Below are positions 53,007 through 61,606 of a stretch of 64,000 nucleotides of DNA, in pieces (positions within the stretch are counted from its first letter, which is position 1; each line of letters begins with the position of its first letter). The DNA lies in NCBI RefSeq assembly GCF_001279525.1, contig NZ_LGDY01000092.1, forward strand, positions 1 through 64,000, read 5' to 3'. Made by a program: the position numbers and the translations under genes. The notes beneath the pieces were generated by a model, which saw only the letters and a program-made list of their open reading frames with translations, was not told where the DNA came from and did no database searches. The DNA is from Nocardia sp. NRRL S-836 (lineage in GTDB: Bacteria; Actinomycetota; Actinomycetes; Mycobacteriales; Pseudonocardiaceae).

Positions 53007-53549
53007 GCGTCCTGGCGTCGAGGCGCCACCATTACGGTGAAGTACAACGATCACCGAGTGTCCACCCAGGAGAACTCAAAGGCAGAACCCTGGGCATGAT
53101 GCCCGGTGTTCCGGCCGGCATGGACACCGCGCTCTGGACGAGGAGACCCAGGTTCGCACCTGCCAAGCCGTCGTGGGCCAGCGGCTCCAGCTCGACGGCC
53201 CAAGACGCTGCCGATCACGCTGAAGTGTTCGCGCGGTCCACAAGCACGAACACCTCACAGCGCACGTACCGCCGCACGCCCTACGTCAACGCCTCGACCT
53301 GACGGCCCTTGCTCGTGAGCTCAGGGGTAGACCGGCGTCGGCCTGCGCGAGTCGATGTGCCGCGACTCCCGGACGATGATGTGCCCGTCGGGTAGAAACC
53401 CAGCAGGTGAGCCGCTACGCGCATCGTTATCTCACCCTGGGTAATCGGTCGCATCTTGTATGCGCCAGGATGGATGACCGACGCGTCCGGGGCGACCGCC
53501 TCATGACCGACGGACAAAGACAACGGCGCTGACAAACAAGGGGAACCGC
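53007..53549. other. gene-free region
   Basis: I see no supportable gene in these 543 bases. The frames present are short and lack ribosome sites. The last 50 bases (ACAAACAAGGGGAAC) contain the probable ribosome site of the next gene. Confidence 0.45.
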
Positions 53550-54104
53550 GTGGCTGTGCGTGACGTGTACCTGCTCGCTCTGCACGAGCCCTACGAGTCT
53601 CCGCAGCACGCGGTGCCGATCAACGCCACGATCGTGCACGCCATGACCTTGCTGCACCCGGCGGTACCGCAGCCGGACGGTGGCCGCATGTACCGATGCC
53701 TGACCGAGTCACCCGCCCGCGCGGATGGTGACGTGGTTCCGCTGTCCACGCTGACCTTCGAGCTGGACGGTGGCCGAATGTGGCCGCAGGTCGCGGACTG
53801 GGAAGGGGTCGTCGACGCGGTAGTGCACCTTGCACGGAAACGGGGCTGCGACGCGATGTCGATGGGACTGCCGCAGCTCACCGCACTTTTGCTGAGCAGC
53901 GGCCCGAACACCGTCCACCAACTGCAGCAAGCGGACGGGTCCCGCTTCCAAGCGGGGCCGGTCGATCGGCTCGACCGACTGGGCGAGATGACCCGGCACG
54001 TCCAGCGGTTCTTGGAGGAAGGACCGTTCTGGCCGGGGGACAACCTCGTCGCACCACCCATCCAGCCGAACGTTATGCCCTACAAGCCCTTCAGCAGCAC
54101 CTGA
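53550..54104 (+). CDS. hypothetical protein
   Basis: A 184-residue soluble protein from GTG 53550 (AGGGGAA upstream). It has ordinary actinomycete composition and evident secondary structure (VLHPAVPQPDGGRMYRCLTE, WEGVVDAVVHLARKRGCDAM, LGEMTRHVQRFLEEGP) but no motif that I recognise. Its 3' end overlaps by 14 bases the 3' end of the leftward gene at 54091, a tail-to-tail overlap. Confidence 0.55.
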   Translation: MAVRDVYLLALHEPYESPQHAVPINATIVHAMTLLHPAVPQPDGGRMYRCLTESPARADGDVVPLSTLTFELDGGRMWPQVADWEGVVDAVVHLARKRGCDAMSMGLPQLTALLLSSGPNTVHQLQQADGSRFQAGPVDRLDRLGEMTRHVQRFLEEGPFWPGDNLVAPPIQPNVMPYKPFSST

Positions 54105-54525
54105 CCGGCAACCTATCGTCAGAGCGATCATCGGCAGATACCTGCGGCATCGCACCGCGCACCTGTGCGGTGTCGTCCTCGGTGAGGTCGGTGGCGCCGG
54201 TGATGCGCTTGATGAAGATGTTCTTGGCGATCTGGTGCTGCTGGTCGCTCAGCTTCATGCCGGTCATCTCGCGCAGGTCGAAACGCTCGGGGAACGGGAA
54301 GCGCACCAGCTGCTCGGGGTAGCGGCCGGAGGACAGGATCCGCATGGCGGTGTCGACCACGTGCGCCGCGATCGTCGGGCCCAAGTGCATGGTGTCGATC
54401 AGGCTTGTGATCTCGTGGAAGGTGGCTACGTCCTCATCGAGCCTGATCGGCGTGGTGATGTCGAGCTCGATGCGTTCTATCGCCAACGCGATGTGGTCGA
54501 GGACCTTGCCGGGGTCGATGGTCAT
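54091..54525 (-). CDS. hypothetical protein
   Basis: A 144-residue protein reading MTIDPGKVLDHIALAIERIE, with a predominantly helical pattern (EITSLIDTMHLGPTIAAHVV, LSDQQHQIAKNIFIKRITGA) and a polar tail. No family is recognised. It is read leftward downstream of the RusA-like gene (184 bases apart); the two could be co-transcribed and belong to the same accessory module. Confidence 0.5.
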   Translation of the reverse strand: MTIDPGKVLDHIALAIERIELDITTPIRLDEDVATFHEITSLIDTMHLGPTIAAHVVDTAMRILSSGRYPEQLVRFPFPERFDLREMTGMKLSDQQHQIAKNIFIKRITGATDLTEDDTAQVRGAMPQVSADDRSDDRLPVRCC

Positions 54526-54709
54526 GCGGCCGCCTTCGACGACGCTGGCGCATGGGTGGTACCAGTCGAGCAGCTCGCCACGGCCTGCTCATCCGGCATG
54601 ACTACGGGCCGCCCGCGAGCTCGATCCAGCCCATCAGCAGCGTCTGTGCTCGCGACGAATCGCCTTACGATCGCTCCACCCACCCCGCATACAGCATGAC
54701 TTGACTCCT

Positions 54710-55294
54710 CTATGGAGTGATGAACGACTGAGCGTCATAAGACGCCCTCGCTGCGTACACGTGGACCCTGATCGTCAACCTCACAGCACGCGGGGCAGCG
54801 ATGGGCTGCCCCAGGAGTCGTTCGGTCTCGACAGCGACAGAGGTGATCAGCCGGTCGTCCTCGAGCAAGCAGTGCAGAGGCTCTTCGTCAGGATTGGGTG
54901 CCCACCCCTTCGGAATTTGCTGGGCGCTGGGGACGGTCAGTGCGTCGAAGAGCGTCTTGAGCCGATTGTCGATGTCACCGCTGTCGATGAGTAGCCCGGC
55001 TGGCCCTGAGCGCAGCATGAGGATGTTCAAGCTCGCCCGGAGGTGTAGGTAGGGATGAACGACGGAGGCAAACGTGAACGCGCCGCGCAGGGTGTCTCGC
55101 ACGGTGGTGAGGTGCTGCCCACCGCCGGCAGCGGACGGATCGATGAGTCCCGGCACGTCTTCGAGGCCTGACGTGGTCCACACCTCTTTAATCTGAGGAT
55201 GTAGATCTTTGCGGATCTGGTGCTTGGCCTCGGCGGTATCGGAACGGGAACCGGCTGGAGGCAGGTCGCCGTCGTAGAACAACGTGAAGCGCAT
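54710..55294 (-). CDS. RusA-like protein, possible Holliday-junction nuclease
   Basis: A 194-residue protein (MRFTLFYDGDLPPAGSRS...). The stretch GDIDNRLKTLFDALTVP (about 105-121) followed by LLEDDRLITSVAVETERLL (about 142-160) has the D-x-D-N...DAL...(D)DD-R-(x)-I/V layout of the RusA fold, whose clustered aspartates bind Mg2+ at the junction. It is longer than RusA (120 residues), with an N-terminal extension. RusA-type nucleases travel with prophages and mobile elements, consistent with the neighbourhood. The assignment rests on the motif pattern only. Confidence 0.45.
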   Translation of the reverse strand: MRFTLFYDGDLPPAGSRSDTAEAKHQIRKDLHPQIKEVWTTSGLEDVPGLIDPSAAGGGQHLTTVRDTLRGAFTFASVVHPYLHLRASLNILMLRSGPAGLLIDSGDIDNRLKTLFDALTVPSAQQIPKGWAPNPDEEPLHCLLEDDRLITSVAVETERLLGQPIAAPRAVRLTIRVHVYAARASYDAQSFITP

Positions 55295-55925
55295 GGCCCG
55301 CGCCTTCCAGTCCGGGGTACGTTTCGCGCACCCTACTGTTCAGGCTCGGCGCGACGATTACCCCCGCAGTTCTGACCACTGATAAGTGGGCCCGCCGATG
55401 GGCTTTCCTGCGCGCGAGTTCGCTCGCCACCGTGCTGCCTGTGCCTGATGTGCTGTGGTTGTGGGGAAGGCGCCTGGTGCTCGGCGCCGCGATGGTCACC
55501 ATCGAAGCGTTGCCGCAGCCCGTCGGTCCGTACACGTGGTGCGGCTGGCCCGTCTGTGACCGCTGCCGAGCCATCTGCGCGACAGCACGATCCGCGACGC
55601 CGTCACCGGCCGATGTGCCGGGCTGGCGAATCGACCGGCCGCGGGTGCGCGCGGCCTGAAACCGCACCACATGACGCACAGCCACACACCGCACTGACTG
55701 TGCTTGCTCATGCCGCAGGACTACGAGCCGCGAGGTCCGCGGCTCGCAGTGAGTTCGCTGACCGTTCCGGTGCGCTTGCGCCGTCGGCGGTCGACCGTCG
55801 TGCCGAAGGCGTGCCGAGGGCGTCATGTCCAGGGGTGCGACTCAGGCCCGAGGCTGCGGCGGTGCCGGGCGGCTCACCGTCAACAGGTCCACAAACCGGC
55901 AAACATCCTCTGAAAGAGTAATCAG
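55295..55925. other. region upstream of the FxLD methyltransferase, with a doubtful ORF
   Basis: The only protein-like frame is a GTG-started 75-codon ORF at 55432-55659 (VLPVPDVLWLWGRRLVLGAA, WCGWPVCDRCRAICATARSA) with a CxxxxCxxCxxxC cysteine cluster. It has no ribosome site and could be the 3' part of a longer lost gene. The stretch just before 55926 is AT-richer and is probably the promoter and leader of the RiPP operon. Confidence 0.35.
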
Positions 55926-57191
55926 GTGAACACACTCCGACACGACGACGTCACCGCCGCAGAGTTCCGCAACGCCTTGGTGGACACGCTCATCGCCAAG
56001 AAAAAGATCACGTCCGCAGAGGTGGAGCGGGCCTTTCGCACGGTGCCCCGGCACCTGTTCGTCGCCCAGGGAACGCCGCTGGAGGTCACCTACAGCGTCG
56101 ACAACTCGGTCGCGATCAAGTACGCCCCGGACGGCGTGGTCATCTCCTCCACCAGCGCCGCGTACATCCAGGCGCGGATGATCGAACAGGCCGGGATCGA
56201 CGAGGGCATGAGCGTGCTGGAGATCGGGTCCGGCGGTTTCAACGCGGCCCTGCTGGCCGAGGTCGTCGGCCCGGACGGCCGGGTGGTCAGTGTGGACATC
56301 GACCCGGAGGTGACCGATCGTGCCCGCGAACTGCTGGACGCGACCGGCTACGGCGGCCGGGTCAGCGTCGTGCAGGCCGACGTCGAGAACCCCCTGCCGG
56401 GCCTGGATGCACCGGTGGACGCGATCCTGGTGACGGTCGGCGCCTGGGACCTCGCGCCGGCCTGGCTTGCGCACCTGGGGGAGGGCGGCAGGATCGTCGT
56501 TCCGTTGCGGATGAACGGGATCACCCGCGTCATCGCGTTGCGCCGCGAGGGCGACCACCTGGTGAGCACCTCGGCCGAGGTGGCCGGGTTCGTCCCGATG
56601 CGGGGCGCAGGCGCCCGCGACGACCGGCTGTTCCTGCTGCCCGACCGCAATGGCCACCAGGTCACGCTGCGCTTCGACGGGGACGTCCCGCAGGACATGA
56701 GCCTGCTGGACGGGGCACTGGCGACCGAGCGCGCCGAGGTGTGGTCCGGCGTCACGATCAAGCACGGCGTGTCGTTTGCGGACCTGCACCTGTGGCTCGC
56801 CGCGTTCCTGCCCGGCTTCTGCAAGATTGCCGCGGACGAGGGCACCGACATGGCCGCCGAACGCAAAGGCTGGTTCCCCTTCGCCTCCGTGCAGCACGAC
56901 TCGCTCGCCTACCTGGCCGTGCGCCCCGTACCTGGCGGCGGCGCGGGGGAGTTCGGCGCCCAAGCCTACGGAACACACGGCCAGGACGCCGCCACTGCGA
57001 TGGTCGAGCAGATCCGGGCATGGGACCACCGCGGCCGCGACGCCGATCCTGCGTTCGCCTACTGGCCGACCGGCTCCCGCCTACCCGACTTCGGCGAGCA
57101 CACGGCCGTGCTGCCCAAGAGGCACGGGATCGCCACGATCACCTGGCCGTCCGCGGCGAACGTCGCCGAAGACCAGGAAGCCCAGCAGTAA
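55926..57191 (+). CDS. PIMT-like methyltransferase of the FxLD RiPP system
   Basis: A 421-residue protein. Residues 1-220 form a protein-isoaspartate methyltransferase-like (PCMT) domain: SSTSAAYIQARMI replaces the usual S-x-P-x-x-x-A-x-M helix, and VLEIGSGGFNAALLAEV (97-113) followed by VVSVDIDPE is the SAM site. The C-terminal 200 residues (PDRNGHQVTLRFDG, SFADLHLWLAAFLPGF, AYWPTGSRLP) are the extension found in the methyltransferase, FxLD system family of actinobacterial RiPP clusters. Such enzymes methylate an Asp side chain of the precursor, which then closes to aspartimide or becomes isoaspartate. The precursor gene follows after 24 bases; no LanB- or LanC-like gene is in the window. 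Confidence 0.85.
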   Translation: MNTLRHDDVTAAEFRNALVDTLIAKKKITSAEVERAFRTVPRHLFVAQGTPLEVTYSVDNSVAIKYAPDGVVISSTSAAYIQARMIEQAGIDEGMSVLEIGSGGFNAALLAEVVGPDGRVVSVDIDPEVTDRARELLDATGYGGRVSVVQADVENPLPGLDAPVDAILVTVGAWDLAPAWLAHLGEGGRIVVPLRMNGITRVIALRREGDHLVSTSAEVAGFVPMRGAGARDDRLFLLPDRNGHQVTLRFDGDVPQDMSLLDGALATERAEVWSGVTIKHGVSFADLHLWLAAFLPGFCKIAADEGTDMAAERKGWFPFASVQHDSLAYLAVRPVPGGGAGEFGAQAYGTHGQDAATAMVEQIRAWDHRGRDADPAFAYWPTGSRLPDFGEHTAVLPKRHGIATITWPSAANVAEDQEAQQ

Positions 57192-57215
57192 CCGGAGAAC
57201 AAGGAGGGCAGACGA

Positions 57216-57389
57216 ATGTCGACAGCAGTGATCACGGCTACGGAGTCCGTGCAGAGCCAGGGAATCGTCGATGACAGCGAGTTCGAGCCGGACATGACGG
57301 TGGTGGAGGCCACCACCAGACTCGTGACCATGGCGTGCGACACCAGCGACGGGTGCGGCGAGATCTGCAACGGCAGCACCTGCTCCTAG
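57216..57389 (+). CDS. FxLD-type RiPP precursor peptide
   Basis: A 57-residue peptide with AAGGAGGG 9-16 bases before its ATG. The leader contains FEPDMTVVE (23-31), the counterpart of the F-x-L-D-x-x-V-V-E motif of FxLD precursors. The C-terminal core begins near MACDTSDGCGEICNGSTCS (39-57) with cysteines at 41, 47, 51 and 56, Ser/Thr at 43, 44, 54, 55 and 57, and Asp at 42 and 45, the latter in Asp-Gly. The position directly after the PIMT-like gene makes it the substrate. If a dehydratase/cyclase pair acted in trans, lanthionines could form; if not, aspartimide at Asp45-Gly46 or Asp42 is the likely modification. Confidence 0.85.
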   Translation: MSTAVITATESVQSQGIVDDSEFEPDMTVVEATTRLVTMACDTSDGCGEICNGSTCS

Positions 57390-58178
57390 TGCTCCGACGC
57401 GACCCACTCTGAATGACCCCGTCTGCCGCAAGGCCTTCAACCGCGAGCTACAGCTACTCGAGTGATCGCGCCGGCCGCGAGCCGGGCAAGATGACGACAC
57501 TGCCCCCGCCCAGTCCACGTGGACCACGGCGCGGGGGAGACCGGTCGATCGCGGTGCGCACCTCGGTTAGCGAGCCGCCATGGCTGGTGTCCTCACGCTT
57601 GTCATCGACCAAGATGCTCAACGCACTCAGCCCCGTAACCAATGACCACGCGCTGCAGTGCGTGCGAAGAGCCACCACCGGCCCACCAAGCGAGCAGAAG
57701 TGCGCCAGCGCGTGAAGGACATCGTGGTCGGTACGACGACCTGGTTTAACCGCCTGTTGCGTTTCCATAACGGGCTGGAAGCCTCACGGTTCCTGTGCCT
57801 GAATTCGACCGGTCGGAACTTCGCATGGATGGCCATCACTGACGATGGCTCTCAGTTCCCCTGCTTCCTCGGTGCCGGCCGGCTGGAAACACGAGTTCCG
57901 ATGGGAGGTCGAGCCAACTCGGGCTGCAAGCTGACCGGTCGAGACGCGGACTCCCTCAACTCGTCAACGGCATACCGACCGCCGAGCACTCACTGTCGCA
58001 CCCACCAGCGTGCTCGCCAGCCCGCCAGGTGCTCCCTGTCGCCTGGACTGCGCTCGTGGGACGCGTTTCCTGCGGACGGCCGAGTGTATGCCAATCGACG
58101 AAACCACGTGTCCTGGCGCACCAACGCCCACAGGTTGTGCGAGTACTGCGCCCAAACAATCCCTGATCGCCCATCGAG
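57390..58178. other. region without a confident gene downstream of the precursor
   Basis: No dehydratase, cyclase, protease or transporter is encoded here. A plus-strand stretch (about 57715-57960, KDIVVGTTTWFNRLLRFHNG...) is somewhat protein-like and lower in GC but has no clear start or motif. It may be a degraded gene. Confidence 0.4.
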
Positions 58179-58222
58179 GAAGGCCCGGCCCGGTTCAGGA
58201 CGAACCAGGGACCGGGCCTTTG
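58179..58222 (+). terminator. hairpin 26 bases upstream of the gene at 58248
   Basis: AAGGCCCGG (58180-58188) pairs with CCGGGCCTT (58212-58220), with an inner GGTTC/GAACC stem, followed by TGTCC. It resembles a terminator but lies immediately before the ribosome site of the next gene, as does the similar hairpin at 59778-59820, so either termination of upstream transcription or attenuation is possible. Confidence 0.6.
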
Positions 58223-58247
58223 TCCTGTTCGAAAGGATCACACCGCC

Positions 58248-58958
58248 GTGCCCGACCACACGCTTGCTTCGCTCACCATCCACTCGTGTCCGCCGGACCG
58301 AGTGTCTGCGGTGCGCACCATCATGAACGACTACGGCTTGTGGGGTGAGGTAGGCGAGGCCAGCGGATACATACACCTCGGCACCGAGTACTTCTCACCC
58401 GGCGAATTCGTCTGCGGGGACACGGAAACGGTGACGGAACTTGTGATTCAGGCCGCACCGGAGGCCTCGTTCACAATCTATGAGGTGCCCGCCTACGACG
58501 GGGTGGGCTGGACGTTCACGTACGTGCCGGAGTTGGGCATCTTCGACGCGCACTGCGACAAGCTGGGCGAACCGCTGCTTCGACAATCGGTGTTGCGAAA
58601 GGTTCTCACCGAGCCGGCAACCGCGCGCCGCAGGGCCTTGGGTCTGCCATGGCGCACAGCAGTCAGCAAGATGGCCGCAGGCCTCGTTCTCGCACCGGAC
58701 TTCTACAGCGCGTACTGGAACGCCGGCGACGACACGATCACGGTCGACTTCGAAGGGCGGCGTGACGACAAGCCCTTCTATGTCGGCACCACCGATCCCA
58801 GCGAAACCCTCACCAGCTGGGGCTTCTCCTGCGTCAACACCTGGATCCCGCTTGATGCCGCCACCAGGCGACAAGTCCTCAAAGCACATCCTCGCTGGTA
58901 CTGGTTCCCGAAGGAGGAGTTCTCGATGACCGTTGTCCGCCGCTCTCCTTCGGCCTGA
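58248..58958 (+). CDS. hypothetical protein of plasmid/ICE-type gene clusters
   Basis: A 236-residue acidic soluble protein from GTG 58248 (AAAGGA upstream). It starts VPDHTLASLTIHSCPPDRVS, continues with YGLWGEVGEASGYIHLGTEY and FTIYEVPAYDGVGWTFTYVP, and ends FPKEEFSMTVVRR. The layout (TL.SLTIH.CPP opening, PELG-F-AHCD centre) is one I associate with uncharacterised proteins carried by actinomycete mobile elements next to DUF-type small genes such as the one at 59320. No catalytic motif is evident. Confidence 0.55.
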   Translation: MPDHTLASLTIHSCPPDRVSAVRTIMNDYGLWGEVGEASGYIHLGTEYFSPGEFVCGDTETVTELVIQAAPEASFTIYEVPAYDGVGWTFTYVPELGIFDAHCDKLGEPLLRQSVLRKVLTEPATARRRALGLPWRTAVSKMAAGLVLAPDFYSAYWNAGDDTITVDFEGRRDDKPFYVGTTDPSETLTSWGFSCVNTWIPLDAATRRQVLKAHPRWYWFPKEEFSMTVVRRSPSA

Positions 58959-59319
58959 CCAGCGCCACCTGCGCCCCGTCCCGATCACACAAGGCAGTAA
59001 GTCGTGCGCGACCACATTCCGGCGTGCCGCGCACCAGCCCGTCGTGCCCCACAACGGTGCTCCCGTCGATCTGCCACTGCGTTTCTCCCTGCATATCACC
59101 ACATCCCGCATCCGGCGGGACGCGCAGACGCTGCGCCACCGACGGTCAGGTGTCAAGCCTGCCCTTGAACATCCCGGACACGCTTGACCCCTCTCGTTGC
59201 CGGCGCCGAACGAGCGCGCTCCGTCGAACGCGGGGCCGCAGCAGCAAATCCTCCCGCCCTGCCCCCCGGCAAGCACCGCGGGTTGCCGCTTGTTCAACAA
59301 CTCCAGGAGAGAATCGCCC
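58959..59319. other. spacer with a small hairpin before the gene at 59320
   Basis: No gene is supported in these 361 bases. CGGCAA (59267-59272) pairs with TTGCCG (59283-59288) around a 10-base loop, 31 bases before the next ATG, a position similar to the hairpins preceding 58248 and 59895. Confidence 0.4.
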
Positions 59320-59610
59320 ATGGGCGCAAGTACTTTCATCACATACGGCGAGGGCGCGGACATCGCCACCGCGCTCCGGGGGGCCATGGAGGACGCCCAG
59401 TACGAATACGGCCACCGCGCCTACACCGGCACCATCGCTGAGAAGAACTCCTACGTCGCCATCGACGACGTATCGCGCCCCCAAGCGACGCCGAGGCGCT
59501 TGCTGCCGAACTGCTCAACATCAACGACGAGCGGATCGCTGACAAGTGGGGCCCGCCGGGGCTATCGCCGTGCGCCATGAAGCGACCGATGTGACCGCGA
59601 CGATTCCTGC
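59320..59610 (+). pseudogene. small accessory protein gene with two compensating frameshifts
   Basis: The ATG at 59320 (AGGAGAG upstream) begins MGASTFITYGEGADIATALR, then MEDAQYEYGHRAYTGTIAEK and NSYVAIDD. At CGCGCCCCC (about 59476) the coding frame shifts to read SDAEALAAELLNINDERIAD, KWGP, and at TGGGGCCC (about 59550) it shifts again to GPAGAIAVRHEA. The three pieces join into one family-like protein of about 95 residues, so the gene carries two frameshifts, both in G or C runs. Sequencing error cannot be excluded. Confidence 0.6.
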
Positions 59611-59777
59611 GACCGCCGACTCGACAAGCCCTTTTGGCAATCGCAAGCGGCAGCGCCGGCGTCGCCGTCCAACAGAGCGACGCCCCTGGCGCTACTCCCG
59701 GATCACCTCAGGTGACAGGCTGGCCGTTCTTCGGCTGGGCCAGCTGCTGACAGCCTCTCCTGCCTCACACCGCGACT

Positions 59778-59820
59778 CGAAGGCCCGGCGTCGGTTCTCC
59801 CAACCAGCACCGGGCCTTCG
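59778..59820 (+). terminator. hairpin upstream of the gene at 59895
   Basis: CGAAGGCCCGG (59778-59788) pairs perfectly with CCGGGCCTTCG (59810-59820), with an inner GGTT/AACC stem. Stem and inner stem closely resemble the hairpin at 58179-58222. It lies 75 bases before the ATG at 59895. Confidence 0.65.
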
Positions 59821-59894
59821 TGGCGTCCAGCCTTCCGCACGAGGTCAACCAGTCCCGTCGTGCTCACCTGTAACCGAGTTATGAGAGAGACCCC

Positions 59895-60278
59895 ATGAGC
59901 CCGTCGACGATTGATCCCAGCATTCTCAGCCACGTCGTTGCTCCGACGGGAGCCGTGCTTCAACCGCTGCAACAGCCGCTCGGTGATCGCGTGCCCGAGG
60001 ATCTCGCCCGGAAAGCCGTTCACCAGGCGCAGACCGCCCTTGGTTTGGTGCGTCCGCCGCCCGCCGCGCGGCCGCTGATCTCGGTGCGCGGCGAACCTCC
60101 TCCGCGAGTAGTGCTCGGGTTCGGCCTCGGCTGCGACTCGAGCGCAATTCTGGCACGCTGGCTCAGCGAGCCGCTCAGCCGCGACTTCGCACTCAACGAG
60201 CTCGCGGTGGTGACCGCGATGACCGGCCAGGAATGGCCGGCGACGCGCCTGCTCGTCGATATTGGTAATCCCGGTTAA
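59895..60278 (+). pseudogene. PP-loop (PAPS-reductase-like) protein, truncated
   Basis: A 127-residue frame with AGAGAG before the ATG. PRVVLGFGLGCDSSAILARW (about 70-89) is the PP-loop S-G-G-x-D-S variant of adenine-nucleotide alpha hydrolases, and DFALNELAVVTAMTGQEWPA matches the second strand of a PAPS-reductase-like family carried on actinomycete mobile elements. Such proteins normally continue for at least 200 more residues; here the frame runs into DIGNPG-stop, so the 3' part is missing. It may be a remnant of a sulphur- or DNA-modification-type gene. Confidence 0.6.
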
Positions 60279-60327
60279 CAGGACATCCTGAATTCCTCGA
60301 TCCTGCTGCTGCTGGCATACTGGAGCT

Positions 60328-61119
60328 GTGCATGGCAGCCGAGTCCACGAGCAGGTGGTTTCGGTGCGCGCCGAGCACGTCGAGCTGGACCTGGACTGTT
60401 CTCCGGATGCTGCTGATCTTGATCAGAAACCGTCTGCCGAGTTGCTGGTTGCGGTGCGTGACGTGATCGAGCGCATGCCCCTGCCAAAGCCTGGCATTGC
60501 GCGTGGAAGCATCGAGCGGTCGGTGCCTCTCTCGTCCGCGTCCGACGACGTTGACATCCTTGTTGACCTTGAGCTGCGCGGTCTCGTCAACGACTCCGTA
60601 GCTGCATCGGGGCTTGGGCCTCGTCATGTTCGTGCCTTGATGGCCGAGGAGCTGAACAGGGCGCTCGATGAGGGTCGCATCGCCCTCGCGACCGATGAGC
60701 TTGATGAACAGGCCCCTGCGGCCACTAAAGCGCGGGAAGAGCCGCCCGTCATTTGGGGGCAGGTTCCCCGCCGACGGGCCGACTTTGTGGGACGGGAAGA
60801 GCTGCTCGCCCAGCTGGACGCGCGGCTCGGGGCGCCGCTGGAGCTGGCCGGGCTGCCTGGGTGGCTTGCGCCGCTGTTGGAGTCGCAAGCCGTCTTGAAG
60901 GCGTTCTTGCGGCGACTGATCAAGCTGGGTCGGCGATCCAGCGCCGCCAGGCAATTGGCAGCGGAGTGCGCTCGGCTGACGTCTCGATCTTCGGCTGCGT
61001 GTTCTGAGATGCCTTCGGCCGGAGTTGTGTTGCTCTTGGCCCGAGTGCCTCGTGGTCCGAACGCTCGTCGGATGGCCTCAACTCAGGTCATCGACGGGGA
61101 GTTGGTCGCCGCGGCGTAA
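60328..61119 (+). pseudogene. N-terminal part of a STAND/FxsT-like protein, probably truncated
   Basis: A frame of 263 codons from GTG 60328. The first 155 residues look like an ordinary acidic accessory domain; EEPPVIWGQVPRRRADFVGR followed by EELLAQLDARL is the linker and first helix that begin the NB-ARC part of FxsT-like and AfsR-like proteins (pattern I-W-x-x-V-P-x-R-x-x-x-F-x-G-R-x-x-L-L-x-x-L). The P-loop that should come about 20 residues later is absent and the remainder (LGRRSSAARQLAAECARLTS...) is low-complexity. The ATPase has therefore been cut, near 60840. No FxSxx-COOH precursor or radical SAM gene is nearby. Confidence 0.4.
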
Positions 61120-61225
61120 CGCGCGAGCTCTCCGGATGACCTTTCCTGGTCATCGTTTGGAGAGCCGGTCGTCGTGGTGGTTTCGCGCACCGTCCTCCAG
61201 CTGGAGTTCGTAGGAGCCGAGCGCG

Positions 61226-61606
61226 GTGGAGTGGCAGGTTGTTCTCGTCAGGCTTGCGGAGTCTGGCGTGTCGGGGTGGTTTTTCGTTGCTATCGCAGTG
61301 ATCCATGCAGTGCGCGACATCATCTTGGGTGTGTGCTCGTACCGATCGACGATGGATCCGCGGCTGGTCGACGCGCGGACGCGGCGCTTGATCGCGAAGC
61401 GTGTTGTGAGGTCAGCGCGGCTGACCGATGTGCCAGTCGAGGTCGTTCAGCAGTGGACTGACGGGCTCTTCGAGACCGACCAGATCGAGTCGAACACCGA
61501 ACCGACCTCAACGGCTTCCGGCGGTGCGCTCGAGCCGCCCGGTGCCGACCGAGATCCGTGGTGGAGACGGGTCTGGCGGTCGCGGTGGCGCCGAAGCATC
61601 GGCTAG
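61226..61606 (+). CDS. small membrane-anchored protein
   Basis: A 126-residue frame from GTG 61226. One hydrophobic helix near the N-terminus (GVSGWFFVAIAVIHAVRDII) is followed by a charged cytoplasmic-type part (DPRLVDARTRRLIAKRVVRS) and a Trp/Arg-rich tail (DPWWRRVWRSRWRR). No family is recognised. Its stop overlaps by 4 bases the stop of the convergent integrase-like gene. Confidence 0.4.
   Translation: MEWQVVLVRLAESGVSGWFFVAIAVIHAVRDIILGVCSYRSTMDPRLVDARTRRLIAKRVVRSARLTDVPVEVVQQWTDGLFETDQIESNTEPTSTASGGALEPPGADRDPWWRRVWRSRWRRSIG

Noticed and set aside
60193..60954. A 253-codon leftward ORF opposite the FxsT-like gene
   Set aside because: Its composition (Gln/Arg/Pro-rich, no motifs) is that of a shadow of the plus-strand frame.
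60328..61119. An FxSxx-COOH (Fxs) cyclophane RiPP cluster
   Set aside because: Only the linker motif of an FxsT-like protein is visible. No FxsA precursor or FxsB radical SAM gene is in the window, and the KamA-like fragments are of a different radical SAM family and lack the cluster-binding cysteines.
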